The notes: generated from the letters alone by a model not told the origin. DNA of 10,992 bases from Bacteroidales bacterium (GCA_024689285.1 JAILDR010000084.1:1-10992); one strand, 5' to 3'; counted from the first letter of the stretch, positions 1 through 7,532 are shown. Numbers and translations: made by a program.

Positions 1-2936
1 ATATGGCGGTAGAACTCGAAGCGGGTTAGGAAGCGCTTCTCGGCACCCAGGGCGCAGTTGTACTTACCCTCGGTTATGGTGCTGGTGAAATCCTCGAAAG
101 AGAAATAGTTGAAGTTGTTGAGACCTGTGGAGCCGACATTACTGATGATGTTGCCGCCATAGACAGGCGAGATGTGGGTGCTGCCGGAGACGTTGCCATA
201 GTAGGCGCAGTTCATCACCATAGTTCGGATGTCGGTGTTGGTGGAGGCGTAGTTGTTGTAGCCCACTATGCCGCCGCCGTCGGTGCCGCCGCTGACATCG
301 GCGTAGCTATAGCAGTTGATGACGCGCGAGGTGCCGTCGAGCAGGCCCACGATGCTGCCCACGTAGCCAGTTCCAGAAACGGTGCCGCCGAGCACGCCGC
401 AGTTGTAGATTCGGCTGGCGCCGGCAGCCTCGTTGACTATGGCACCAATATTGCCACTGCCACTGACATTTGCCGAGCTGATCATCACGTTCTTGATCTT
501 TCCACCGTCGACGTAGCCAAACAGCGGTCGGCTGAGGCTAAACGGGTGAAAAGCGCCATCAAACTTACCCCTAAAGGGGTCGGAGACCGTCCCTATCGTA
601 ACATCGGCCTCAAAGCCTTCATTCGCAACATAATAGAGTGTCATCACCGTCATCTCGCTGGCCTTGTTCACATAGTGCGGAGCCTCATCCCAAATAGCCA
701 GATTCGACCTATAGGCCCAGTCATTGTCCTTGACGGCAATGGCCTTTACCATTTGAAGTACAGATAAATCGAACGGGCCAGCATAAAGAATACCGCCAAA
801 GTTGGGGGCGGTCTCGTCAAAATTGCCATCACCCAAGATGTAGTATATCGCAGCCCCTTGTGTGTCGGTAGTGATGGTTATCTGTTGCGTCATACTATTG
901 AATGTAATCACAGGCGTGGCGCAATGGAAGGGTTCCGGCAAATTATAGGTGGCCACCGTTGACATGTCGCTGCCATCGGTGCAGCGGGCTGCAATGGCCT
1001 TGAAGTGAACGTTTTGCTCCACAAAAAGAGATGCCGTGTAAAGTGTCCCGTCCTCTGGGGTGGACAATGCAGGTTCTGTTTGGCCGTCGCCCCAAACCAC
1101 ATAATAAACAGGTGCATTGTTGGGCGAGGTGATGGTCATCGTGCCTTGGATGGGGTCGTAAGTGAATGTCGGTTCCTCGCAGGTGAAGGTGGAACTTTCA
1201 AACACCCATTTGTGATTATTGTCAGCACGTTGCAGTTGCAATTTCAACGCATTATTGTCTCGATAGATAAGGCAGTATTGATCGCAGTTGTTGGCATACC
1301 TTTTTGCTTTGGGGATAAGGTAGTGATAGCCATTGGTAGGAGCTGTAGAAGTTTGGGCTATGGCAAATTGGATATTATCAGTTGTAGCCATATCTTCCAC
1401 TGGCACAATGGTAGTAGTGAGGGCAGAGTTGCCACTTCCCAATGCTACGCCGGTATATTCCAAGCACTGGCCTGTCTTTGCATTGATGATGGCATAGTAG
1501 TTGAGCCAATCGTCGGAGGCCACTTGGCGAATAAACCAACGGTCGTTGCTCTCACCGGCGTTGGATGTGCTGGCATTGGCGTTGCTTCCCGTTGGAGGAA
1601 TAATATAGTAGCTACTGGCATTGGCATTATGAATGCGGATGTAGTGGGCGCAATCATCGTCACTCAATGTGAAAGGCAATACGGGTTCCGGGATATGGTC
1701 GGATGGAATGATGTTCCAATAGAGCCTTACATCAATTTTGGAATTATTGGCATCCATGGAATAAGTGGCATTGTTGTCGTATTTGCGGAGGAAAAAATAA
1801 GTTTTGGCTTTTGCCTCGATGCGATAACTTCCGTCGGTGGCCTGACGTAGCATGAACTTAAAGTCGTTGGAATTGCCGTTGGTCGATTTCAGGCGCACCG
1901 TGCCTTCGCTGTTGCAGGAGAGGTAGAAGCCGGTCGAGTCGTTCATAATGTAGAAACTCCCATCTCCCGCATCCTCAAGTGACCACTCCATGCGAGGACG
2001 CATAAGGCTGTAGGTGTTCAACTCGTAATCGCTACCGTTGGCTACGCCTGGCAACATGCAGAAAGCGGTATTTGCGAGATTGCGAAAGATGAATTTCTTG
2101 CTGTAGTCGAAGCTGCTCACCATCTCCGAATTGGGGCGGTTGTCCTTCATCACGATGGCTTTGACCAAACCGAAACCTTCATCTGGAAAAGCTGCCGAGT
2201 ACACCTGCCGCGTGGCTGAGGTTGTCGGGTCGGTGCCATCAGTGGTGTAATAGACGGTGGCATCCGTGGTATTTGTGGCAGTGATGGTGATTTGCCCACC
2301 ACCACGACTGATGCTGATGGTGGAGAGGCCGTCAATGGTCCATTCGCCGGAATTTGTGGTCAACTTGTCACCCCATATCGTGTAGTGAGTATGAGAGCCA
2401 CTTGGGGCATCACAACCTATGTAAGTATAGTAATAATATCCGTTATTATTCTTGAACGACATTGTTTTTATGCCCCATTTCCCATCTCCCAAATAAACCA
2501 ACGCGAACCGAGCCCTGAAATAATGGATTGACGTTTCAAGGTTCCCCCCGCTAGTCATAGAGAATGTCCAATTATCGTTGCCGTTGTTGGAGTTGTATAA
2601 GGTCAGAAACGAGTTTGATCCAGCTGCTTCTGCTGCCACGTTTTTCAGATAGAAGCCTCCGTTGCCGGCGTTCACCATAATCCATTGCTGGCGGGTGTCA
2701 TCATCGTCGGCGAGTTCAACATATCCCGCACTATAGGAATCGCCTTCTGACCACTGCAATGACCGCCCGGATAAAGAGCTGCTTCGGATATTGACAGGTG
2801 TAGGTGTCTGCCCCACTGCCCCGCTCCATCCGCCTATTACGAGCAGCGCGAGCGCGAGCAGGCGCAGCATGAGCCTCGGCGTGGCGGTTTCTTGTCTCTC
2901 GATATTCTTGTTTTCCAATGTATTTCTCATTTTCAT
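1..2936 (-). CDS. Very large secreted/surface protein, 5' part (ricin-like, chitobiase-C-terminal-like and GLUG-like repeats)
   Basis: One frame stays open from the ATG at 2934-2936 to the left edge, about 978 codons with no stop, so the 3' end is missing. Residues 1-43 form a long basic n-region and a hydrophobic core (LLALALLVIGG), a likely Sec signal peptide cleaved near Gln43. Regions near 46-130, 285-410 and 428-580 have short aromatic, Asn/Gly-rich repeats (RQQWIMVN, GFYLKN, DRWFIRQ, KWVFES) like ricin-type beta-trefoils. Three blocks resemble the chitobiase C-terminal repeat, near 206-272 (ATVYYTTDGTDPT), 586-662 and 672-745, each ending in a VKAI/FKAI strand. From about 760 to 930 come GLUG-like repeats (LFGYVDGG, YVGSIVG, GGGIVGYNN) spaced by paired NC motifs. 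The ATG at 2930 is an alternative start, and Met23 a less likely one. Multidomain proteins like this are common on Bacteroidales surfaces and are often exported by type IX secretion, but the C-terminus that would show this is absent. Ligand unknown; glycan binding is inferred only from the domains. Confidence 0.85.
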   Translation of the reverse strand, partial: MKMRNTLENKNIERQETATPRLMLRLLALALLVIGGWSGAVGQTPTPVNIRSSSLSGRSLQWSEGDSYSAGYVELADDDDTRQQWIMVNAGNGGFYLKNVAAEAAGSNSFLTLYNSNNGNDNWTFSMTSGGNLETSIHYFRARFALVYLGDGKWGIKTMSFKNNNGYYYYTYIGCDAPSGSHTHYTIWGDKLTTNSGEWTIDGLSTISISRGGGQITITATNTTDATVYYTTDGTDPTTSATRQVYSAAFPDEGFGLVKAIVMKDNRPNSEMVSSFDYSKKFIFRNLANTAFCMLPGVANGSDYELNTYSLMRPRMEWSLEDAGDGSFYIMNDSTGFYLSCNSEGTVRLKSTNGNSNDFKFMLRQATDGSYRIEAKAKTYFFLRKYDNNATYSMDANNSKIDVRLYWNIIPSDHIPEPVLPFTLSDDDCAHYIRIHNANASSYYIIPPTGSNANASTSNAGESNDRWFIRQVASDDWLNYYAIINAKTGQCLEYTGVALGSGNSALTTTIVPVEDMATTDNIQFAIAQTSTAPTNGYHYLIPKAKRYANNCDQYCLIYRDNNALKLQLQRADNNHKWVFESSTFTCEEPTFTYDPIQGTMTITSPNNAPVYYVVWGDGQTEPALSTPEDGTLYTASLFVEQNVHFKAIAARCTDGSDMSTVATYNLPEPFHCATPVITFNSMTQQITITTDTQGAAIYYILGDGNFDETAPNFGGILYAGPFDLSVLQMVKAIAVKDNDWAYRSNLAIWDEAPHYVNKASEMTVMTLYYVANEGFEADVTIGTVSDPFRGKFDGAFHPFSLSRPLFGYVDGGKIKNVMISSANVSGSGNIGAIVNEAAGASRIYNCGVLGGTVSGTGYVGSIVGLLDGTSRVINCYSYADVSGGTDGGGIVGYNNYASTNTDIRTMVMNCAYYGNVSGSTHISPVYGGNIISNVGSTGLNNFNYFSFEDFTSTITEGKYNCALGAEKRFLTRFEFYRH

Positions 2937-3493
2937 TTGAATCTCGTTGTTTTGAATTTTCGTAAAACAAATGTCCAAACAACAACCATAGCCAATAGCT
3001 ACAACTGCGATTTGGGTTGTTTGTATGATAAGAAAGGGTTATCCCTTCTCCGCTATCGTCTTGTTATGTGCCTGCGGAGGAAGATTGGGGACACCTGGCA
3101 CTCGATGCATAATCTGAAATGCTGAAATGTCCTTCAACAAAGGAAAAGCAACTCTCTTCAAATTGATAATTTTGATAATTATTTATTTTAAACATTTCCA
3201 TAACATAATTTATTAAAAATCACCCAAATATGTATCGCAGGCGACACATAAGGATAAGACTGCAAAAATAGCATTTTTTCTAATATGTAGTGTTTTTATT
3301 GGATTATTTTTCCACCATCTTAGATGGGGATAAAAATCACTGATTATCAATAAGTTATAGATAGAAATACACGCAATTTCCTGAAAAATCGAAAAAAAAG
3401 GACGAGTTAAAGGAAAGGAACCATGTAAATGGGAAGAAAGACGAAGCCGTCATCCAACAAACACTGTTTTTGCACGAAATCAAGATTTTTTGG
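2937..3493. other. Non-coding AT-rich gap upstream of the surface-protein gene
   Basis: No convincing gene lies here. The only longer frame (plus strand, 2892-3125) overlaps the start of the surface-protein gene and resembles no protein I know. About 3150-3420 is strongly AT-rich with many A and T runs, as expected of a promoter region serving the minus-strand gene. Two short hairpins are visible: AAGGG-TTAT-CCCTT near 3034-3047 and CCATC-TTA-GATGG near 3315-3327. Neither is followed by a T run that would make it a terminator. No clear terminator for the EamA gene ending at 3494 was found, only a 4-bp GACG/CGTC stem near 3440-3451. Confidence 0.6.
3261..3268 (-). promoter_or_regulatory. Candidate -7 element for the surface-protein gene
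   Basis: Read on the minus strand this is TATTTTTG, matching the Bacteroidetes -7 consensus TAnnTTTG. It is the only match in the gap. No TTTG -33 box lies 19-21 bp upstream, and it would imply a leader of about 320 nt, so it may be chance in AT-rich DNA. Confidence 0.25.
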
Positions 3494-4399
3494 TCAAATG
3501 CACAAGCACACCAAGGCAGCCAGCACCATCAGCAGCGGGATAATCTTGCTGCGGATGTTCTGCTCCTTGAAACCGAAGACACCATAGACGAAGGAGACGA
3601 TGAGACGGACACCATAGAGAATCAGGGGGATGATGACAACCACCGCCGCTTCTTGCTTCAACCCGGTGAGATAGATCACGTCGGCGACGGTGACAAAGAG
3701 TGCCATGGCGACGATGCCCCAGCGCCACTCGAAGGGCTGCTCCTTGCGCTTGGGCAGCCAGATGAGGAGGAACATGGCGGCCATCATCAGGAAGTCGTAA
3801 ATCGTGTACCACGCCTGGATGGTGGCGGGCGAGATGCTCTCCTTGCTGAGAAGGAACTTGTCGTAGACGCCGCTCAAAGCCACCAAGACGGCTGAGCCGA
3901 GCAGCATGAAGACCCATTTGTCGGACCTGAAAATGATGCCCTCCAACTTGCCCGAACGGTTCATGAAATAGAACGAGATGATGGCCAGGACCACACCCGT
4001 TCCCTGAAGCCAGGTCAAGCTCTCATGAAACACGATAAACATCAGGATGACGGTGATGGCAGGCCTCAGCTGGTTGACGGGCCCCACCACGGTGATGGGC
4101 AGGTGCTTCATGGCAGAGTAGCTGAACATCCAGGAGCAAAGAATAAGCGCGGTTTTGCCAAGGATGAGCAGGTGCTGATATGCCGAAAGGGGCTCGATGA
4201 AGAGCAGCTTCATGAAGTCGGAGGTGAAGATATAAGGCTTGGTTTGCGAGAGCACCACAAAAGGCAGAAAGACCAGGGCGCTGATCATCGTGCTGAAAAA
4301 CAGCACCGGAATAATGGCGTTGCCCACGACGGTTTGCTTCTTGAAGATGTCGTAGAAGCCGAGCAACACGGCTGAAGTTAGGGAAAGGATTACCCACAT
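3494..4399 (-). CDS. EamA/DMT-family membrane transporter, ten helices
   Basis: A 301-residue inner-membrane protein with ten hydrophobic segments, near residues 2-20, 27-50, 75-95, 102-124, 130-147, 163-184, 196-215, 228-247, 251-274 and 284-300. They fall into two halves (about 1-147 and 162-300), the duplicated EamA pattern of the drug/metabolite transporter superfamily, and the length is usual for the family. The first half has the conserved stretch ending LRPAITVILMF just before the fifth helix (VGPVNQLRP around 105-113), typical of EamA proteins. Members export amino acids, metabolites or drugs; the substrate cannot be read here. The ATG at 4397-4399 is followed directly by the first helix and lies 12 nt after the toxin stop, so the gene may be co-transcribed with the toxin-antitoxin pair. 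No promoter motif is seen in those 12 nt. Confidence 0.88.
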   Translation of the reverse strand: MWVILSLTSAVLLGFYDIFKKQTVVGNAIIPVLFFSTMISALVFLPFVVLSQTKPYIFTSDFMKLLFIEPLSAYQHLLILGKTALILCSWMFSYSAMKHLPITVVGPVNQLRPAITVILMFIVFHESLTWLQGTGVVLAIISFYFMNRSGKLEGIIFRSDKWVFMLLGSAVLVALSGVYDKFLLSKESISPATIQAWYTIYDFLMMAAMFLLIWLPKRKEQPFEWRWGIVAMALFVTVADVIYLTGLKQEAAVVVIIPLILYGVRLIVSFVYGVFGFKEQNIRSKIIPLLMVLAALVCLCI

Positions 4400-4411
4400 A
4401 TAAACAACTAA

Positions 4412-4684
4412 CTAAAAAACATCCTCGTGAGTCCCTGTATCGTATAAATAAAGCTCACAACGATTTCTCACAATACGGTAAACCAAGACCCAATCAAACT
4501 GGATGTGACATTCGCGATAAGCCTTATAAGTGCCTGAGAGTTGATGATCCTTATACTTTGGATCCAATGAAATTCCTTCAGCCAATTGGCGCACTACATC
4601 GTTAAGCAAAGAAACATCCAAACCTCGCTTTTTTGCCAATTTGTATGCTTTCTTGTACTTGTTAGAAAATACGATGTTCATCAT
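4412..4684 (-). CDS. YafQ-family (RelE superfamily) mRNA interferase toxin
   Basis: A 90-residue basic protein of the size and layout of YafQ: a helical N-terminal half rich in Lys/Arg, then KYKDHQLSGTYKAYRECHI, FDWVLVYRI and a C-terminal TGTHEDVF. The catalytic set known from E. coli YafQ (two His, Asp-Trp, and a His near the end) corresponds here to His47, His60, Asp64-Trp65 and His86, with a terminal Phe90, so the toxin appears intact. Such toxins cut mRNA on the ribosome in the cytoplasm. The antitoxin gene ends 5 nt upstream, the standard antitoxin-first order. The protein starts MM; either the ATG at 4682-4684 or the one at 4679-4681 could be used. Base composition is visibly AT-richer than in the flanking transporter and nuclease genes, as often in acquired modules. 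Confidence 0.88.
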   Translation of the reverse strand: MMNIVFSNKYKKAYKLAKKRGLDVSLLNDVVRQLAEGISLDPKYKDHQLSGTYKAYRECHIQFDWVLVYRIVRNRCELYLYDTGTHEDVF

Positions 4685-4689
4685 AGACC

Positions 4690-4893
4690 CTATGAGTTTA
4701 TCTTTTCCAAATATTCGTTAAAGTCTTTGCATTTTGTGGTACGACCATTCTTGAAATCATCGATGGCTTCATCAATACCTGATTTTTTCTTTGTGGTCTT
4801 GGCCTTGCTAATACCATCAAGTTTCAACAACGCAGAAATCAGTCCTTTCAAAGCAGGATTGGTAGCATCATATTGCAATGTGATAGTTTCCAT
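4690..4893 (-). CDS. Cognate antitoxin of the YafQ-family toxin
   Basis: A 67-residue protein beginning METITLQYDATNP, a beta-strand start often seen in small Bacteroidetes antitoxins. A Lys-rich linker follows, then a C-terminal segment GIDEAIDDFKNGR...DFNEYLEKI, which looks like the helix that wraps the toxin. I do not recognise a precise family, and it is not an obvious RelB/DinJ. The role rests mainly on position: first gene, 5 nt before a YafQ toxin, with a -7 element upstream. The N-terminal part presumably dimerises and may bind DNA to autoregulate the operon, as in other type II systems; this is inference. Confidence 0.75.
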   Translation of the reverse strand: METITLQYDATNPALKGLISALLKLDGISKAKTTKKKSGIDEAIDDFKNGRTTKCKDFNEYLEKINS

Positions 4894-4916
4894 ATCAATT
4901 CAATTTTAATTCGCTG

Positions 4917-4924
4917 CAAAAATA
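4917..4924 (-). promoter_or_regulatory. -7 promoter element of the toxin-antitoxin operon
   Basis: The minus strand reads TATTTTTG, an exact TAnnTTTG match, 23 bp upstream of the antitoxin ATG, giving a leader of roughly 19 nt. It lies between the nuclease stop (4940) and the antitoxin start. No clear -33 TTTG box is seen. Confidence 0.55.
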
Positions 4925-4939
4925 CGAAATATTATTGAT

Positions 4940-6004
4940 TCACTCATTCTTTCTAAATAAATCAATGTATACGGGCAGGTGGTCGCTGAAACCGCCGATG
5001 TAGTGGGGACCGAGATAGGTGCGGAAAGGCTTCTTGCCGCGATGGGTCTCGTCGTCCTCCAACATGAAATCGGCATGGAAGATTCTTGCGCTACCCTCTT
5101 GGTAATGAAGACCTTCCCTATCGTCCATCACGGCTGGGGTGACAATGATTTGGTCGAAAATCTGCCAGTCGGCCTGATGCTTCAAGGTGCCTTCAAAGCC
5201 CAGCGTTCCCGCATCGCCAAAAAGATTGACCAGGCAGCCTTTTCCACCTTCAGAAGGACGGCGAGCCCTTAAAACGTCGTGAACGCTTTCGTCAGAAGGC
5301 GTGTCGTTAAAGTCGCCCATGATGATGATTTTAGGTGCGTAACCATCGGGGGCGGCGGCCATGATGGAATCGACTTTGGCACGCAAAATAGATGCCGAGC
5401 AGGAGCGTGAGCCTACGGTTTCCAACTCGCCGCTGTAGCGTGAGGGCCAGTGGTTGACAAAGACGTGGAGGGTGTCAGCATAAGCCACGCTGGAAGCGTC
5501 GACTCCTATGAATTTCGCATACAAAATATCCCTCGAATGATACGCCGTGTCCCCGGGGTTATAATACGGGAACACCCTGCTTTCAACCAGTCGGAAATGG
5601 TCAAGGGAATAGACAATGGCCGGGGCGATGCCGCGCTCGTCGGGACCTTCGTAATGCACCCAACGGTAATTATGTTTCTTCAGAGGTGTCTGCGCAAAGA
5701 GGGCGTGCAGCACGTATTCGTTTTCCACCTCACACATGCCGAGGATGCCCAAGTGGCGGTTCTCCGACATGGCCAGGATTGCCTTGTACATGTTGTTGCG
5801 CTTCTTGTAGAAACGGCTTTTGGTCCAATGCTGCATGCCGTCTTCGGTGAAAGCATTGTAGGCCCGTGTGCTGTCGACAAAGGGGTCGAAGAAGTTCTCC
5901 ACATTCCAAAAGGCGATGCGGATGCCGCGTCCTCCCTCCTGCGCATGGCCGACAAGGGGAAACAAGACATAAGCCACAATAAACAACCATAAGAAGCGTT
6001 TCAT
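4940..6004 (-). CDS. Secreted endonuclease/exonuclease/phosphatase (EEP) family enzyme
   Basis: A 354-residue protein with a clear signal peptide (MKRFLWLFIVAYVLFPLVGHAQ, cleavage near residue 22), hence periplasmic or exported. The rest has the complete EEP (DNase I/exonuclease III-like) catalytic set: Asn34 in WNVENFFD, Glu92/Glu94 in CEVENE for Mg2+, His185 in VNHWPSR, Asp231 and Asn233 in GDFNDTPSD, Asp284 in FDQI, and Ser340-Asp341-His342 in GFSDHLP. It should be an active metal-dependent phosphodiesterase. Substrate is open: nucleic acid for nutrient scavenging is the usual guess, but some family members act on phospholipids or sugar phosphates. The ATG at 6004 is supported by the signal peptide and by a -7 element 21 bp upstream. 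It is divergent from the thioredoxin-like gene across 52 bp. Confidence 0.88.
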   Translation of the reverse strand: MKRFLWLFIVAYVLFPLVGHAQEGGRGIRIAFWNVENFFDPFVDSTRAYNAFTEDGMQHWTKSRFYKKRNNMYKAILAMSENRHLGILGMCEVENEYVLHALFAQTPLKKHNYRWVHYEGPDERGIAPAIVYSLDHFRLVESRVFPYYNPGDTAYHSRDILYAKFIGVDASSVAYADTLHVFVNHWPSRYSGELETVGSRSCSASILRAKVDSIMAAAPDGYAPKIIIMGDFNDTPSDESVHDVLRARRPSEGGKGCLVNLFGDAGTLGFEGTLKHQADWQIFDQIIVTPAVMDDREGLHYQEGSARIFHADFMLEDDETHRGKKPFRTYLGPHYIGGFSDHLPVYIDLFRKNE

Positions 6005-6024
6005 AAGCCGAAGAAAATATGCCG

Positions 6025-6032
6025 CAAATGTA
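6025..6032 (-). promoter_or_regulatory. -7 promoter element of the EEP enzyme gene
   Basis: The minus strand reads TACATTTG, matching TAnnTTTG, in the 52-bp gap between divergent genes. The predicted start point near 6020 gives a leader of about 16 nt. No -33 TTTG is visible at the usual spacing. Confidence 0.5.
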
Positions 6033-6044
6033 AGAAATGTTTTC

Positions 6045-6052
6045 TATTTTTG
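6045..6052 (+). promoter_or_regulatory. -7 promoter element of the thioredoxin-like gene, nearly leaderless
   Basis: TATTTTTG ends only 4 nt before the ATG at 6057. With the usual spacing of this element the transcript would begin at or next to the start codon. It faces the opposing -7 element at 6025-6032, with 12 bp between them, so the two promoters probably cannot be occupied at once. No -33 TTTG box is evident. Confidence 0.5.
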
Positions 6053-6056
6053 CGCC

Positions 6057-6797
6057 ATGAAAACTAAAATCGTCATATCGTTGCTGATGCTGGCTGCGGG
6101 GCTTGCAACAAGGGAAGCGGCTGCCCAGAATGCAGACTTCTGGGACGGCATCGAGACTTTCGACGGCCCGACGGACAACAACCCTATACTGGCTGCACAG
6201 ATAGACTTCTATTTCGACAAATTGGTCTCTCCCCTACCCGACTCTATCACCTCGGAAATCCGTCGCCTGATAGACAGGACGGGCGAGAATACCGGTCTGC
6301 GCGACTTCATGCTTTGGCATCTGCTCGCAAAATACCAGCATCCTGAATACATGAGCCACGACCAAGTGTTTGTCTTTCTCTACGACAATTACTTTTCCCA
6401 GCTGGAAATCAAGGACCTGAGCGACCGAAACCTGGAGATGATTCAGGACAAGGCGGAACGCTTGAGGCGACTGGCTTTGCTCAAAGCAGCCCCCGATTTC
6501 CGGATAAACGATTCCACCAGCCTATATGCTATGGCCGGCGAATACCTTCTTCTGTTTTTCTACGACCACGACTGCGGCCTCTGCCAACAGGAAATGCGCG
6601 ACCTGGATTCCGTTGCGCAAAAACACGACAACCTCACCGTCGTTGCCATCGATTTGAACACCGACGACAAACTTGCAGATGAATTATACGAAGCCTATGA
6701 CATCGAAACCACACCGCTGATTTACGTTCTCGACCGCAACAAACGCATCATTGCCAAGAAGATACAGGCAAAACAGCTTGATTGGGTTATCGAATGA
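6057..6797 (+). CDS. Periplasmic thioredoxin-like protein with DUF5106-like N-terminal domain
   Basis: 246 residues. Residues 1-24 are a signal peptide (MKTKIVISLLMLAAGLATREAAAQ, cleavage near AAAQ-N). Residues 25-150 are helical (FWD, AQIDFYFDKLVSPLP, LRDFMLWHLLAKY, VFVFLYDNYF), resembling the DUF5106-type domain that precedes thioredoxin folds in many Bacteroidetes proteins. Residues 150-246 are thioredoxin-like: hydrophobic strand YLLLFFYD, then Cys173-Gly-Leu-Cys176 at the active-site position and the cis-proline motif Thr219-Pro220 (ETTPLIYVLD). Both catalytic cysteines and the cis-Pro are present, so thiol-disulfide exchange is likely; the partner is unknown. The first ATG is chosen because it gives a normal signal peptide. 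The C-terminus is short after the last strand, ending just past the QLDWVIE helix start. Confidence 0.82.
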   Translation: MKTKIVISLLMLAAGLATREAAAQNADFWDGIETFDGPTDNNPILAAQIDFYFDKLVSPLPDSITSEIRRLIDRTGENTGLRDFMLWHLLAKYQHPEYMSHDQVFVFLYDNYFSQLEIKDLSDRNLEMIQDKAERLRRLALLKAAPDFRINDSTSLYAMAGEYLLLFFYDHDCGLCQQEMRDLDSVAQKHDNLTVVAIDLNTDDKLADELYEAYDIETTPLIYVLDRNKRIIAKKIQAKQLDWVIE

Positions 6798-6805
6798 GAT
6801 TTCGT

Positions 6806-6836
6806 TTTGTAAAATGAATAAAAATACCTATTTTTG
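6806..6836 (+). promoter_or_regulatory. Bacteroidetes sigma-ABfr-type promoter of hrb-fprA
   Basis: TTTG at 6806-6809, a 19-bp spacer, and TATTTTTG at 6829-6836 match the Bacteroides housekeeping promoter (TTTG, 19-21 bp, TAnnTTTG) exactly. The predicted start near 6841 gives a leader of about 35 nt before the ATG at 6876. Because the -7 box overlaps the in-frame TTG at 6834, that codon cannot be the start. Confidence 0.75.
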
Positions 6837-6875
6837 CATGTTCTTTATCAACCTAAACCATCATACACTTGCATT

Positions 6876-7496
6876 ATGGACACAAAAGCATTATTCAACA
6901 TAAGCTACGGGCTTTACGTCCTGACCACCAACTACGACAACATTGACAACGGCTGCATCGTGAACACGGTGACACAAGTCACCAGCAACCCGATGCAGAT
7001 TGCCGTGACGGTCAACAAGGGCAACTATACGCACGACCTCATCAAAGACTCGTGCGTCTTCAACGTCAGCATGTTGACCACCGAGGCACCGATGAAAGTC
7101 TTTGAGCATTTCGGGTTCCAATCGGGACGCAAGGTGAACAAGTTTGCCGACTGCGAGTCAGAACACCGCGCCGTGAACCATGTGCTTTACATCCCTAAGT
7201 ACACCAACGCCTATCTGGCTTGCCGGGTCACCAAGAGCATCGACTTGGGCACACACACCCTGTTCATCGCCGATGTGCTTGACGCCCAAGTGCTTTCCGA
7301 CCAACCATCCCTGACCTACGACTATTACCAAAAGAACATCAAGCCCAAGCCACAGCCCCAAGCCGAAAAGCCCAAGGACGGCAAACGCCGCTGGGTCTGC
7401 AAGGTGTGCGGCTACGTCTACGAAGGCGACTTCCTCCCCGACGACATCGAATGCCCGCTCTGCAAACACGGGAAGGAAGACTTCGAAGAAATATGA
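6876..7496 (+). CDS. hrb: High-molecular-weight rubredoxin: flavin reductase domain fused to rubredoxin
   Basis: 206 residues. Residues 1-150 are an FMN-binding flavin-reductase-like domain (LFNISYGLYVLTT, NGCIVNTVTQVTSNP, MQIAVTVNKGNYTHDLI, FNVSMLT). A Pro/Lys linker (155-170) leads to a C-terminal rubredoxin, residues 172-206, with iron ligands Cys175, Cys178, Cys193 and Cys196 (WVCKVCGYVYEGD, ECPLC). This is the architecture of Moorella thermoacetica Hrb, which uses NAD(P)H to reduce its FMN and then its rubredoxin iron and passes electrons to FprA. The next gene is fprA, 36 nt downstream with no promoter between, matching the known Hrb-FprA pairing. The ATG at 6876 is chosen over an upstream TTG that falls inside the promoter. 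Odd points: the residue after the last Cys is Lys197 rather than the usual Gly, and Ile191 takes the place of the usual aromatic before ECP. Confidence 0.88.
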   Translation: MDTKALFNISYGLYVLTTNYDNIDNGCIVNTVTQVTSNPMQIAVTVNKGNYTHDLIKDSCVFNVSMLTTEAPMKVFEHFGFQSGRKVNKFADCESEHRAVNHVLYIPKYTNAYLACRVTKSIDLGTHTLFIADVLDAQVLSDQPSLTYDYYQKNIKPKPQPQAEKPKDGKRRWVCKVCGYVYEGDFLPDDIECPLCKHGKEDFEEI

Positions 7497-7532
7497 AAGG
7501 CAACTGAAATCGATTCAAAAACAACCCATATT

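Noticed and set aside
1005..1850. Plus-strand open frame of 281 codons with hydrophobic, Gly/Val/Ile-rich translation (and a similar one at 174-767)
   Set aside because: Both lie fully antisense to the continuous signal-peptide-bearing surface-protein frame. Their composition is what the reverse of Asn/Thr/Tyr-rich repeats gives, and no domain is recognisable.
2731..2985. Minus-strand frame of 84 codons starting MLFGHLFYENS
   Set aside because: It is in a different frame from the surface-protein start at 2936 and overlaps its signal peptide. The translation is Arg/Ala-rich with no signal or domain, as expected of a shadow.
2892..3125. Plus-strand frame of 77 codons reaching into the gap
   Set aside because: It overlaps the start of the surface-protein gene, has no promoter motif ahead of it and no recognisable similarity. 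A degenerate transposase remnant was considered but could not be supported.
3470..3895. Plus-strand frame rich in Asp, Glu, His and Gln (also 4025-4375 and 5450-5992)
   Set aside because: These are antisense to the EamA transporter and EEP enzyme, whose frames show clear membrane segments and catalytic motifs.
6834..6875. Upstream TTG start adding 14 residues to Hrb
   Set aside because: The TTG overlaps the -7 promoter box and would precede the predicted transcript start. The ATG at 6876 gives the usual family N-terminus.
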